Assembly: GCA_020851235.1 (NCBI GenBank) | Contig: JADZDD010000035.1 | Span: 62,001-126,000, forward strand | DNA from: Burkholderiales bacterium | GTDB lineage: Bacteria > Pseudomonadota > Gammaproteobacteria > Burkholderiales > Casimicrobiaceae | Direction: 5' to 3' | DNA length: 64,000 bases | Shown: one piece after another, positions 1-8,323 of the stretch | Layout of the letters: every line of letters begins with the position of its first letter | Position numbering within the stretch: the first letter of the stretch is position 1 | Notes under the pieces: model-generated | Database searches by the model: none | Told to the model about the DNA's origin: nothing | Seen by the model: only the letters and a program-made list of their open reading frames with translations | Position numbers and translations under genes: made by a program

Positions 1-19
1 GTCCGGACGAGAGCACCCC

Positions 20-427
20 ATGCGACGCCAGCGCAAATCGATCAACCAGATCAACGTCGTGCCGTACATCGACGTGATGCTGGTGCTGCTCGTGATCTTC
101 ATGGTGACGGCACCGCTCATCACGCCTGGCGAGATCGAGCTGCCGTCGGTCGGCGGCGCGCCGAAGGTCCCGGACCAGCCGCTCGAGCTCACGCTCGTCG
201 GCAAGAACACGCTGTCGCTGCGCGACACGCGAACCGGCCAGACGCTGCGGGGGTCGCTCGCCGACCTCACCGCGACCATCGTCGACAAGCAGCGCGAATC
301 CACGCAGCCCGTTGTCATCGCCGCCAACAAGGACGCACGCTACGAGGACGTGATCGCGATCGTCGACGGCCTGCAGCGGGCCGGCGTCAAGCGCGTGGGG
401 CTCCTCGCGCGCCCCGCGGCGAAGTAG
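20..427 (+). CDS. tolR: TolR, ExbD/TolR-family biopolymer transport protein
   Basis: Inner-membrane subunit of the Tol-Pal machine, which with TolQ uses the proton gradient to energise TolA during outer-membrane constriction. The 135-residue length is normal. The N-terminus carries the family signature INxxPYIDVMLVLLVIFMV (about residues 10-30), a single membrane helix containing the conserved Asp that takes part in proton conduction; the rest is the periplasmic domain. The ATG at 20 follows a weak GAGAG. The 19 bases before it are too few to show whether tolQ lies upstream, but that is the usual order. tolA follows after a short gap. Confidence 0.95.
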   Translation: MRRQRKSINQINVVPYIDVMLVLLVIFMVTAPLITPGEIELPSVGGAPKVPDQPLELTLVGKNTLSLRDTRTGQTLRGSLADLTATIVDKQRESTQPVVIAANKDARYEDVIAIVDGLQRAGVKRVGLLARPAAK

Positions 428-451
428 CGCTTGCACGCCCCCACGCCGCCG

Positions 452-1411
452 ATGAGCCATCCCGCCGCGGACCGCCGCGAGAGGCCGCGCCGACCGCGGC
501 GCGTCGAGGGCAAGGGTTGGGCGTTCGTGCTCGCCGTCGCGGTGCAACTCGGCTTCCTCGCCGTTCTCGTCTTTTCGATCCAATGGCAGCGGCGGCCCCC
601 GGAAGCGGTGTCGGTCGAACTCTATGCGCCGCCGGTCAAGGCGCCCGCGCCGCAGCCGATCCCACCCCCCAGGGTCGAACCCAGGCCGGAACCCACTCCG
701 ACGCCGCCACCCAAGCCCCCCGAGCCGGTCGCCGCCGAGCCCGATCCGCGTGCCGCGGAGATCGCGCTCAAGGCAAGACAGGAACGCGAGCGCGCGCAGG
801 AAGAGGAACGCCAGCGCAAGCTCGAGCAGGAGAAGAACGCGCGCGAGCAGGCGAGGCTCGCCGAGGAGAAGCGCAGGGCCGACGAGCAGCGCAAGGAGGC
901 CGAGCAGCGCAAGGAGGCCGAGCGGCAGAAGGAGCTCGCCCGGCAGAAGGAAGTCGAACGCAAGAGGGAGCTGGAGAAGCAGCAGGCCGAAGCGAAAGCC
1001 CGCGAGCGCCGGCAGCAGGAGGAGCTGGCGGCGATGCGGGCGCAAGCGGAGCGCGAGAAGCAGTTGCGCGACCAGGCGGCGCGTGAGCAGGCCGAAAGGC
1101 AAGCGCAGCAAGCCGCCGCCGGTGCAGCGCGATCGAAGGCGGAGGCGGACTGGATTCGGCGCATCCAGGCCAAGGTCAAGGGCAACGTGATCGTGCCGCC
1201 CGACCTCGCCGGCAATCCCACGGCCATCTTCGATGTCGTGCAGCTGCCCACCGGCGAGATCCTGCAGGCAACGTTGCGGAAGTCGAGCGGCAACCGCGCC
1301 TACGACGACGCGGTCCAGCGCGCGATCATGAAGTCGTCGCCGCTGCCACGGCCGGAGCGCAACGACCTGTTCCAGCGTGAACTGCGCCTGGAATTCCGGC
1401 CCTTCGACTGA
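452..1411 (+). CDS. tolA: TolA, periplasm-spanning Tol-Pal protein
   Basis: Links the TolQR motor to Pal and the outer membrane. The 319-residue protein has the three TolA parts: a membrane helix at about residues 23-43, a long Lys/Glu/Ala/Gln/Arg-rich helical stretch after a Pro-rich linker (about 60-235), and a C-terminal domain of about 90 residues with the TonB/TolA-C pattern (W-x-x-x-I, then D-V-V-x-L-x-x-G-E-I). I chose the ATG at 452; an in-frame TTG at 431, four bases after tolR, would add seven residues. Neither start has a clear ribosome site, so coupling to tolR is likely. tolB and pal do not follow. Confidence 0.92.
   Translation: MSHPAADRRERPRRPRRVEGKGWAFVLAVAVQLGFLAVLVFSIQWQRRPPEAVSVELYAPPVKAPAPQPIPPPRVEPRPEPTPTPPPKPPEPVAAEPDPRAAEIALKARQERERAQEEERQRKLEQEKNAREQARLAEEKRRADEQRKEAEQRKEAERQKELARQKEVERKRELEKQQAEAKARERRQQEELAAMRAQAEREKQLRDQAAREQAERQAQQAAAGAARSKAEADWIRRIQAKVKGNVIVPPDLAGNPTAIFDVVQLPTGEILQATLRKSSGNRAYDDAVQRAIMKSSPLPRPERNDLFQRELRLEFRPFD
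883..918 (+). repeat. Two 18-base direct repeats inside tolA
   Basis: The unit CGAGCAGCGCAAGGAGGC occurs perfectly twice in tandem and encodes EQRKEA repeats of the TolA helical domain. In-frame units of this kind can expand or contract without breaking the gene. Confidence 0.8.
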
Positions 1412-1426
1412 AGCCTCCGTGCCGCG

Positions 1427-1470
1427 GCAGGTAGCTCCCCGGGCCACCGCCACCGCGCTACACTACCTGC
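1427..1470. promoter_or_regulatory. Inverted repeat in the tolA-ABC transporter gap
   Basis: GCAGGTAG (1427-1434) and CTACCTGC (1463-1470) form perfect 8-base arms around a 28-base GC-rich loop in the 131-base gap between tolA and the ABC transporter operon. It could be a terminator-like hairpin for tol or an operator or leader structure for the transporter. There is no T-tract, so I do not call it a terminator. Confidence 0.4.
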
Positions 1471-1542
1471 ATCGCGTGCCGTCGATCGTGCGCTCGAAAG
1501 AAGGCGTGCAAGGCGGAGGAAAATCACCCAGGAGGACTGTCG

Positions 1543-2571
1543 ATGTCGATTCGCACTTTGCCGCGCGCGGCCGCGCGCATCCTCGCGAGCCTTGCCTTCG
1601 CGGCACTTGCCGTCGCCCCCGCCGTCCACGCGGCCGAGGTCGTCAACGCGTACTCGATCTGGCCCGAGAACTGGGCCAAACCCATGTTCGAGGAGTTCGA
1701 GAAGGCCACCGGCATCAAGGTGAACTTCGTGCGTTTCTCCTCCGGCGAAGCGCTCGCGCGCGTGATCGCCGAGAAGAACAATCCCAAGGTCGACGTGCTC
1801 TTCGGTGGCCCCGTCGAGACGTTCGCTGCCGGAATCAATGAAGGCGTGTTCGAGCCGTACAAGTCGCCGTCGTTCGCCAAGCTCCCGGCGCGCTTCCGGC
1901 ACGCCGACGGCCAGTGGACCGCGATCGCCGACGATCCCCTCGTCTTCATGACCAACAACAAGTTTCTCGCCGAGCACAAGCTGAAGCCGCCGACGTCGTG
2001 GCAGGACCTGCTCGATCCCGCCTACAAGAACATGCTGCAGATGGCCGACGCGCGCACGTCGGGCACCGCGGTCACGCGCATCTTCAGCATTCTCGAGGTC
2101 AACGGTCGCGACGAGAACAAGGCGTTCGCCTACATGAAGCAATTGCGCCCCAACGTGCAGCTCTACACCAAGAGCGGCGGCGGCGGGACGCTCCCGGTCG
2201 GCCTGGGCCAGGCCGGCGGCGGCATCTTCTTCATCGTCGATGCGCTCGACACGAAGGCCAAGGGCTACGACGTGTCGGTGAGCTTCCCGAAGGAAGGCAT
2301 CGGCACGTCGGCCGAGGCGATCGCACTCATCAAGGGCGCCAAGAACCCCGAGAACGCGAAGAAGCTCATCGACTGGGCGACGTCAGCGCAGATGCAGAGC
2401 ACGTTCGCCAAGCACAAGATCAATTTCGTTCCGGCCTCGCCCGACGTGAAGGTCGAACCGAGTCTTGCCGCGGTGCTGAAGGACGCCAAGATCTTCCCGA
2501 TCGACGACGCCTACGCCGGGGCCAACCGCAAGAAGATGGTCGACCGCTGGATCGCCGAGATCCTTCCGTAA
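1543..2571 (+). CDS. ABC transporter periplasmic substrate-binding protein (FbpA/AfuA/PhnS class)
   Basis: Periplasmic receptor of the importer encoded by the next two genes. A signal peptide covers about residues 1-30 (cleavage near VHA-AEV) and the mature part has the family-1 extracellular binding fold. The ATG at 1543 follows an excellent AGGAGG. The class includes ferric-iron, 2-aminoethylphosphonate and sugar-phosphate binders. The segment ADARTSGTAVT near residue 170 resembles the anion-binding loop of phosphonate/phosphate-sugar binders, and I see no C-terminal Tyr-Tyr pair typical of iron binders, so iron is not assured. The downstream deoC would fit a phosphorylated sugar or organophosphonate ligand, but that is inference. 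Confidence 0.85.
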   Translation: MSIRTLPRAAARILASLAFAALAVAPAVHAAEVVNAYSIWPENWAKPMFEEFEKATGIKVNFVRFSSGEALARVIAEKNNPKVDVLFGGPVETFAAGINEGVFEPYKSPSFAKLPARFRHADGQWTAIADDPLVFMTNNKFLAEHKLKPPTSWQDLLDPAYKNMLQMADARTSGTAVTRIFSILEVNGRDENKAFAYMKQLRPNVQLYTKSGGGGTLPVGLGQAGGGIFFIVDALDTKAKGYDVSVSFPKEGIGTSAEAIALIKGAKNPENAKKLIDWATSAQMQSTFAKHKINFVPASPDVKVEPSLAAVLKDAKIFPIDDAYAGANRKKMVDRWIAEILP

Positions 2572-2583
2572 GCGCCGGTGGCC

Positions 2584-4290
2584 ATGGTCGTGAGCGCGGC
2601 TGCCCGGCCGGGGTTCGGCGCGCGCTGGCGCGCCGAACCGGCGTTTGCGGTCGCACTCACGCTCCTGTGGCTGCTCCTGGCCTTCTTCATCCTCTATCCC
2701 ATCGTCGCGCTCGTTGCCCGGGTCTTCATCGACCAGGGGCAGTTCACCTCGGCGACCATCGTCAAGGTCCTGACCGACCGCAATCAGGTCGCCGCGTTTC
2801 GCAACAGTCTCTTGCTCGGCACGCTCGTGGGCGTGGGTGGCACCGTGCTCGGATTCGGCTTTGCGTTCGCAGCCACGCGCTGCCGGCTGCCGCCCACGGT
2901 GGTGCGCCTCATCGACATCGCGGTCCTGCTGCCGCTCGTCTCGCCGCCGTTCACCACCGCGATCGGTTACATCTTCTCGTTCGGTGCGCGCGGCCTCATC
3001 ACCTACGACCTCCTCGGCATCCGCAACGTGAGCGTGTACGGCCTCACGAGCACGATGACCGCGGAGACGCTCACCTACTTTCCCATCGCCTACCTCACGC
3101 TGCGGCCGATGCTTGCCGCGATCGACTCGAACATCGAGGGCATGGCGCTGTCGCTCGGCGCCTCGCGCTGGCGCGTGTTCCGGACCGTCACGCTCCCGCT
3201 GTGCACGCCGGGGCTCGCCAACGCGTTCCTGCTCCTGTTCGCCGCGTCGCTCGCCGATTTCGCCACGCCGCTGATCCTGGCCGGCAACCAGTTTCCGGTG
3301 CTGCCCACGCAGGCTTACCTGCAGATCACGGGGCTCTTCGACTTGAGCGGTGGGGCGGCGCTGTCGCTCGTCCTGCTCATGCCTGCGTTCGTCGTTTTCA
3401 TCGCCCAGCGCTTCTGGGTGGGCCGCCGGTTCTATGTCACGGTGACCGGCAAGGGCGCGGGACAGGCGCCCTTCGACAGCGTCTCGCCCATCGCGCGCGT
3501 GCTGCTCGTCGCCGCGTGCGTCGCGGTCACGCTCTTCATCGTCTATCTGTACGCGCTCCTCGTGTACGCGTCGCTCGTTCGCGCCTTCGGTGCCAACGAC
3601 ACGCTCACGCTCGAGCACTACCGGGCGGTATTCACCGAAGGGCTGCGGGTCCTCTTCGACACGCTCATCATCGCGGCCTTCGCGACACCGCTGGGTGGGC
3701 TCTACGGCGTGGTGATGGGCTATCTCATCACCCGCCGCCGCTTCGTCGGACGCACGGCGATGGAGATCGTATCGATGATCCACTACGCGCTGCCGGGCAC
3801 GATCGTCGGCATCGCGTACCTCATCGCATTCAACGATCCGCCGATCGTACTGACCGGCACCGCGGTGATCCTCGTTGCCTGTTATGTCTTCCGCTATGGG
3901 CCAACCGGCATCCGCACGACGATGGCGCTCCTGCAGCAGGTCGATCCCAGCCTCGAGGAGGCGTCGCACAGCCTGGGCGCCGGAACGGGGACCACGTTTC
4001 GCCGCATCACGCTCCCGCTCGTGCTCCCCGCCTTCTTCGCCGCCCTCGGCGTCATGTTCATCCGGTCGATGACCGCGATCAGCGCCACCATCTTCCTCGT
4101 CTCGATCTCGTGGACGCTCGTCACGGTGCGCATCCTGGAGAACATGACCGAACTGCGCCTCGGCATGGCAGCGGCGTTCTCGGTGATCGTCGTCATCATC
4201 GTCTTCATCGTGATCGGTGCCATCGGCCAGGTCCTGCGCCTGCTGCGCACCCCCGGCTCGAAGCCGGCCACGGGCTTGCTCGCGGCATGA
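2584..4290 (+). CDS. ABC transporter permease, fused two-domain FbpB type
   Basis: Inner-membrane channel of the importer. At about 568 residues it is a tandem fusion of two permease domains, each with about six helices and an EAA loop (EGMALSLGASRWRVF near residue 180; EEASHSLGAGTGTTF near 460). This fused architecture is usual for the FbpB/AfuB/PhnV class. The ATG at 2584 was chosen; an in-frame GTG at 2578 adds two residues. It starts 12 bases after the receptor gene and is followed by the ATPase gene, so a three-gene transporter operon is clear. The substrate is not determined by the permease. Confidence 0.9.
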   Translation: MVVSAAARPGFGARWRAEPAFAVALTLLWLLLAFFILYPIVALVARVFIDQGQFTSATIVKVLTDRNQVAAFRNSLLLGTLVGVGGTVLGFGFAFAATRCRLPPTVVRLIDIAVLLPLVSPPFTTAIGYIFSFGARGLITYDLLGIRNVSVYGLTSTMTAETLTYFPIAYLTLRPMLAAIDSNIEGMALSLGASRWRVFRTVTLPLCTPGLANAFLLLFAASLADFATPLILAGNQFPVLPTQAYLQITGLFDLSGGAALSLVLLMPAFVVFIAQRFWVGRRFYVTVTGKGAGQAPFDSVSPIARVLLVAACVAVTLFIVYLYALLVYASLVRAFGANDTLTLEHYRAVFTEGLRVLFDTLIIAAFATPLGGLYGVVMGYLITRRRFVGRTAMEIVSMIHYALPGTIVGIAYLIAFNDPPIVLTGTAVILVACYVFRYGPTGIRTTMALLQQVDPSLEEASHSLGAGTGTTFRRITLPLVLPAFFAALGVMFIRSMTAISATIFLVSISWTLVTVRILENMTELRLGMAAAFSVIVVIIVFIVIGAIGQVLRLLRTPGSKPATGLLAA

Positions 4291-4330
4291 AGCGACCCTT
4301 TCACCGCGCCGCGGTGCCAGGGAGCATCGC

Positions 4331-5458
4331 ATGAATACTCCCGCGCCCGCCGAGGCCATCGGCGTCACCGTCGCGCACGTCTCCAAACGCTTCACGCATG
4401 CGGTGAAGGGGGAAGTCCACGCCGCGCGCGACGTCTCGCTCGACGTGGCGCCGGGAGAGTTCCTCACGCTGCTCGGCCCCTCGGGCTGCGGCAAGACGAC
4501 CACGCTGCGCATGATCGCCGGCTTCGAGATGCCCGACGAGGGCAGCATCGCCTTTGGCGGTCACGACGTGACGCGTCTGCCGGCCAACCAGCGCGGGATC
4601 GGATTCGTCTTCCAGAATTACGCGCTGTTCCCCCACCTGTCCGTTTTCGACAACGTCGCCTACGGGCTTGCCGTGCGCGGCGAGTCCGGCAGCGAGATCG
4701 GCCGCGCCGTGGGCGACGTCCTCGCCCTCGTCGGCCTTGCAGGCTACGAGCGCCAGTTCCCGGCACAGATGTCGGGCGGCGAGCAGCAGCGGGTGGCGCT
4801 CGCCCGGGCGATCGTGATTCACCCCCGCGTGCTGCTCTTCGACGAACCCCTGTCGAACCTCGATGCCCGCCTGCGAGTGCAGATGCGCGACGAGATTCGC
4901 GCGCTGCAAAAGCGCCTTGCCATCACCGCGATCTACGTCACGCACGACCAGGAGGAGGCGATGGCCGTCTCCGATCGCATCGCCGTGATGAATCGGGGCA
5001 GCATCGCCGAGATCGGGACCGCCGAGACGCTCTATCACTCGCCGCGCTCACGCTTCGTCGCGGAGTTCATCGGTCGCGCCAACCTCGTCGCCGCGCAGGT
5101 CATCGCCGTGCGTGACGGATACGTCGACGTCGCCGCGCTCGACCGCCAGCTTGCGATCCCACGGCAGGGCAGCGCCCTGGCGGCAGGAACGCGCTGCCTG
5201 CTGCTCCTGCGCCCGGAAGCGATCGTTCTGGGCGAACCCGACGCCACGAGCGGAACGCTCGCCGGCACCGTGCGCACGCGAACCTTCCTGGGCGAAAAGA
5301 TCGAGTACACGATTGCCTGCGCCGGCGTGACGCTGCAGGTCGTCCGGCACAGTCAGGGCGTGACCGACGCATTCGCGCCCGGTGCGGCGGTGGGGGTGCA
5401 GATCGCCCGTGGTGCCGGAACGCTCGTTGCCGATGCTTCCCAAGGAGATTCGCCATGA
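4331..5458 (+). CDS. ABC transporter ATP-binding protein (FbpC/PotA class)
   Basis: Energises the permease encoded just upstream. The 375-residue chain has a Walker A (GPSGCGKTT, near residue 56), Q-loop FVFQNYALFPHLSV, signature MSGGEQQRVALARA, Walker B LLFDEP and the switch His in YVTHDQEEAM, followed by a C-terminal TOBE-like regulatory domain of about 120 residues. The ATG at 4331 has GGGAG nine bases upstream; the open frame extends further 5' but into permease coding sequence. Its stop overlaps the start of the next gene (ATGA at 5455), so translation is coupled to the small secreted protein. Confidence 0.93.
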   Translation: MNTPAPAEAIGVTVAHVSKRFTHAVKGEVHAARDVSLDVAPGEFLTLLGPSGCGKTTTLRMIAGFEMPDEGSIAFGGHDVTRLPANQRGIGFVFQNYALFPHLSVFDNVAYGLAVRGESGSEIGRAVGDVLALVGLAGYERQFPAQMSGGEQQRVALARAIVIHPRVLLFDEPLSNLDARLRVQMRDEIRALQKRLAITAIYVTHDQEEAMAVSDRIAVMNRGSIAEIGTAETLYHSPRSRFVAEFIGRANLVAAQVIAVRDGYVDVAALDRQLAIPRQGSALAAGTRCLLLLRPEAIVLGEPDATSGTLAGTVRTRTFLGEKIEYTIACAGVTLQVVRHSQGVTDAFAPGAAVGVQIARGAGTLVADASQGDSP

Positions 5459-5976
5459 AGCCCGCTGCCTCGTCGTGCCGACGTTCCCTCATCGCGGTTC
5501 TCGGCTTGGCCTGTGTCATGGCGTGGCCCGCGTCGGCGGCTCCGGCGCAGCCCCGCCTCGACGTGCACGGTGCGCTCGACGCCTACGCGGGGCACGGGGT
5601 CGCGATGGCGTGGGCCGTGCTGCGCGGCAAGGACGAGGCCACCACGTTCGTCGTCGTGCGCGTGGATGCCGACACCGAGCGCTATCGGGCGCTCGTCGTC
5701 ACCGGGATGGATCCTTTCACGAGCAAGGGCGAGCCGCTCGCGCCGGAAACGCGACTCGACCGCTCCGTCGTGGTGCGCCTTGCGCGCTCGCGCTTCGCCG
5801 ACCTGCCGCAGACCGAGTGGCGCTTCCTGCCGAAGGATCCGGCTGGGCAAGCGCTCGTGGTCGATTATCGCGGTGTCCCCGACACCACGCCGGAGTTCGA
5901 CGATCCGGCCAAACTCGATGCCTCGCTCGCGCGTCGTCTCGAGCAGGCGCGCCGCGCGAGCGGAGGAGCCAAGTGA
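5455..5976 (+). CDS. Small secreted protein of unknown function
   Basis: The 173-residue product has a clear signal peptide (Arg at 10, hydrophobic core about 12-24, cleavage near ASA-AP). The mature part is mixed alpha/beta with a VVxLARSRFADLP stretch and ends in a charged helix; I recognise no family. AAGGAG precedes the ATG, which overlaps the ATPase stop (ATGA), and the stop overlaps the deoC start (GTGA). This placement ties it to the importer and aldolase, perhaps as an envelope accessory factor, but no function can be read from the sequence. Confidence 0.8.
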   Translation: MKPAASSCRRSLIAVLGLACVMAWPASAAPAQPRLDVHGALDAYAGHGVAMAWAVLRGKDEATTFVVVRVDADTERYRALVVTGMDPFTSKGEPLAPETRLDRSVVVRLARSRFADLPQTEWRFLPKDPAGQALVVDYRGVPDTTPEFDDPAKLDASLARRLEQARRASGGAK

Positions 5977-6632
5977 CACGCAACGATCTCGCCCGCCTCC
6001 TCGACCACTCGGTGCTCAAGCCCGAGGCCACCGCCGCCGACATCGGCGCCGGCGCCTCGGTCGTGCGCGAATGGAACATCGGCTGCTATTGCGTGCAGCC
6101 GTGGTGGGTGCAGCACGCGCGATCGGCGCTCGCCGGGACCGACGCCGTCGTCGCGAGCGTCGTCGGCTTTCCACATGGCTGCGACGTGACGCCGGTCAAG
6201 GTGGAGGCCACGCGGCGCGCGGTCGACGCCGGCGCCGCAGAAATCGACATGGTCGGCGCCTTTGGTGCGCTTCGTGGCGGGGACGCGCGCAGCTTTGCCG
6301 CCGACATCGCAGCCGTCGTGCGTGCCGCCGGCGACGCGCGGGTCAAGGTGATCCTGGAAAGCGCCGCACTCACCGATGCGGAGAAGCGCCTCGGCTGCCG
6401 CCTGGTGCGTGAGGCCGGTGCCGCCTTCGTCAAGACCTCGACCGGCTTCCATCCCGCGGGCGGCGCGAGCGTCGACGACGTGCGCCTGCTGCGCGCCGAG
6501 GTCGGTCCCGACATCGGCGTCAAGGCCTCGGGCGCCATCCGGACGCTGGCCGACGTCGAGGCGATGCTCGCGGCCGGTGCGAATCGGATCGGCACCTCGG
6601 CAAGCGCGGCGATTCTGGCTGCCGTCGCGTAG
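5973..6632 (+). CDS. deoC: Deoxyribose-phosphate aldolase
   Basis: Cleaves 2-deoxyribose 5-phosphate to glyceraldehyde 3-phosphate and acetaldehyde through a Lys Schiff base in the cytoplasm. The 219-residue length is typical. Key residues are present: Schiff-base Lys154 in FVKTSTGF, Asp92 in EIDMV, and Lys184 in VKASG. The usual phosphate-loop form near VKxAGG is altered to VKASGAIR. The GTG at 5973 overlaps the previous stop and has GGAGG upstream. Its position behind an ABC importer suggests use of an imported deoxysugar or nucleoside-derived compound. It converges with the minus-strand operon, 20 bases away. Confidence 0.93.
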   Translation: MTRNDLARLLDHSVLKPEATAADIGAGASVVREWNIGCYCVQPWWVQHARSALAGTDAVVASVVGFPHGCDVTPVKVEATRRAVDAGAAEIDMVGAFGALRGGDARSFAADIAAVVRAAGDARVKVILESAALTDAEKRLGCRLVREAGAAFVKTSTGFHPAGGASVDDVRLLRAEVGPDIGVKASGAIRTLADVEAMLAAGANRIGTSASAAILAAVA

Positions 6633-6652
6633 GGCTTTCGGGTGACCGCGCG

Positions 6653-8311
6653 TCACCGGCTGGCGAGGCGCTTCAGCTCGTCGCGCAGGACCTTGCCCAT
6701 GGCATTGCGCGGCAGCCGCGCGACGACGACCAGCTTCTCGGGCACCTTGTAACGGGCGACGTTTCTCGTCTCGACGAGAAAGACCCCCAAGTCGTCGAGT
6801 GTGGGTGATGCATCGCTCTTCGCAACGATGACCGCGGCGACCTTCTCGCCCATCACGTCGTCCGGATAACCGACGACGGCGACCTCGGCGATGCCCGGAT
6901 GATCGGCGAGGAGCGCCTCGATCTCCTCGGGTACGATGTTCGTGCCTCCGCGCACCACGATGCTCTTCAGTCGCCCGGCGAATCGGTAGAAGCGACCTCC
7001 CTCGCCCGCGATCTCGAACAGGTCGCCGCTGCGATAGAACCCCCGCTCGTCGAAAGCGCGCGCCGTCGCCTCGGGATCCGCGAAATAGCCATCGAACACG
7101 CCCGGCCCGCGAAATCGCAGCTCGCCCACGCAGCCCGATGCCTCGATGTCGAGCCCCGTGGACGGGTCGACGAGCCGGGTATCGACCCGCTCCGACAGCC
7201 GCGAATGCCATCGCAACCCGGCAGCACCCCAGCGCGGAAAGCACGTCGCGCGCGTCATCGGATCCGGGACGTCGCCGGGTCCCGCAATCAGCGATCCACC
7301 TTCCGTCGAGCCGTACAAGTTCAGCACGTCGACCCCGAAGCGATCCTTGAAGCCCTGCATCGTCGCGGGGTCGAGCGGCCCGCCGCCGCTTCCGATGGCA
7401 CGCAGCGAGCGCAGGTTCAACTGCTGCGCCACCTCCTGCCGGCGCAGGATGAGGTTGAGCAGCGCCGGCGGCGCTGCCGTGAAGTCGACGTCACCTGCCG
7501 CGAGTTGCATCGCGAACACGCGCAAGTCGTACGGGTGATGCATCGCGAGCGTGCCGCCGGTCGCGAGCCACGGCAGCACGAAGCCGACGTAGGCCGCCAT
7601 GTTCGCGACCGGGAACGGATTGAGCAGCGTCGAGCCCGGTGCAAGGCCGGCGATGTCGGTCACGGCATCGTCCAGGCACAGCCAGCGGCGATGGTCGCGT
7701 ACCACGCCCTTGATCGCGCCCTCGGTGCCCGACGTCCAGCACAGGGTCAGTGGCGTCGCCGCGTCCGGGGTTTCCGCGGGAAGACTGCCGTCGCCTCCTG
7801 TATCGCCGAGCTCTCCCGCCTCCCACGTCGCGATCCGCGTCGCCGGAAACTCGCGTGCAAGGTCGCGCCACATGCGCGCGTGATCGAAGCCGTCGATCGA
7901 GGCAAACGTCACCGCAAGTTTCGGACGCGCCCGCCCGAGCGCCTGGCGTAGTTCGTGGGCGCGAAACTGCGTCGATACCGGCGATACCACGCACCCGAGT
8001 CGCGCTGCCGCGAGCAGCAGCACGATCGGCTCGACCACGTTCGGCAACTGTGCCAGGACGACGTCGCCGCGCCCGATGCCCATTCCCGCGAGTCGCCGCG
8101 CGGTCGCTTCAGCCTCGACGCGCAGCGCCGCATAGTCGAGCGAGCGCGGCTCTCCGGCGCCGAACGCCGCACGGTTCGGCGGATCGCAAAGCGCCATCCG
8201 CGAAGGTGTCGCCGCGGCATTGCGCGCGAAGCACGACCACAGCGTGTCTTCGCGCCACCACCCGCGCCGCACGTACTCGGCCTCGCGCGCCCTCGTCCCC
8301 ACCGCATCCAT
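6653..8311 (-). CDS. Acyl-CoA synthetase (AMP-binding)
   Basis: ANL-superfamily enzyme that activates a carboxylic acid to its acyl-CoA through an acyl-adenylate. The 552-residue protein has the ATP-binding P-loop variant CWTSGTEGAIKG, the motif YGSTEGG, YRSGDLFE, the hinge region FAGRLKSIVVRGG and the C-terminal catalytic Lys in MGKVLRDELKR. GAGGGGG lies upstream of the ATG. It is the last gene of the long minus-strand operon and lies 12 bases after the acyl-CoA dehydrogenase gene. The aligned but non-identical ligases at 10574 and 17839 suggest different chain lengths or substrates. Confidence 0.92.
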   Translation of the reverse strand: MDAVGTRAREAEYVRRGWWREDTLWSCFARNAAATPSRMALCDPPNRAAFGAGEPRSLDYAALRVEAEATARRLAGMGIGRGDVVLAQLPNVVEPIVLLLAAARLGCVVSPVSTQFRAHELRQALGRARPKLAVTFASIDGFDHARMWRDLAREFPATRIATWEAGELGDTGGDGSLPAETPDAATPLTLCWTSGTEGAIKGVVRDHRRWLCLDDAVTDIAGLAPGSTLLNPFPVANMAAYVGFVLPWLATGGTLAMHHPYDLRVFAMQLAAGDVDFTAAPPALLNLILRRQEVAQQLNLRSLRAIGSGGGPLDPATMQGFKDRFGVDVLNLYGSTEGGSLIAGPGDVPDPMTRATCFPRWGAAGLRWHSRLSERVDTRLVDPSTGLDIEASGCVGELRFRGPGVFDGYFADPEATARAFDERGFYRSGDLFEIAGEGGRFYRFAGRLKSIVVRGGTNIVPEEIEALLADHPGIAEVAVVGYPDDVMGEKVAAVIVAKSDASPTLDDLGVFLVETRNVARYKVPEKLVVVARLPRNAMGKVLRDELKRLASR

Positions 8312-8323
8312 GCCCCGACCCCC

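Noticed and set aside
883-918. Tandem repeat as a mobile or CRISPR-like element
   Set aside because: It is an in-frame duplication in the TolA helical domain, with no spacers or flanking genes.
1412-1542. Riboswitch ahead of the ABC transporter
   Set aside because: Only one inverted repeat is visible, with no conserved riboswitch core that I can recognise.
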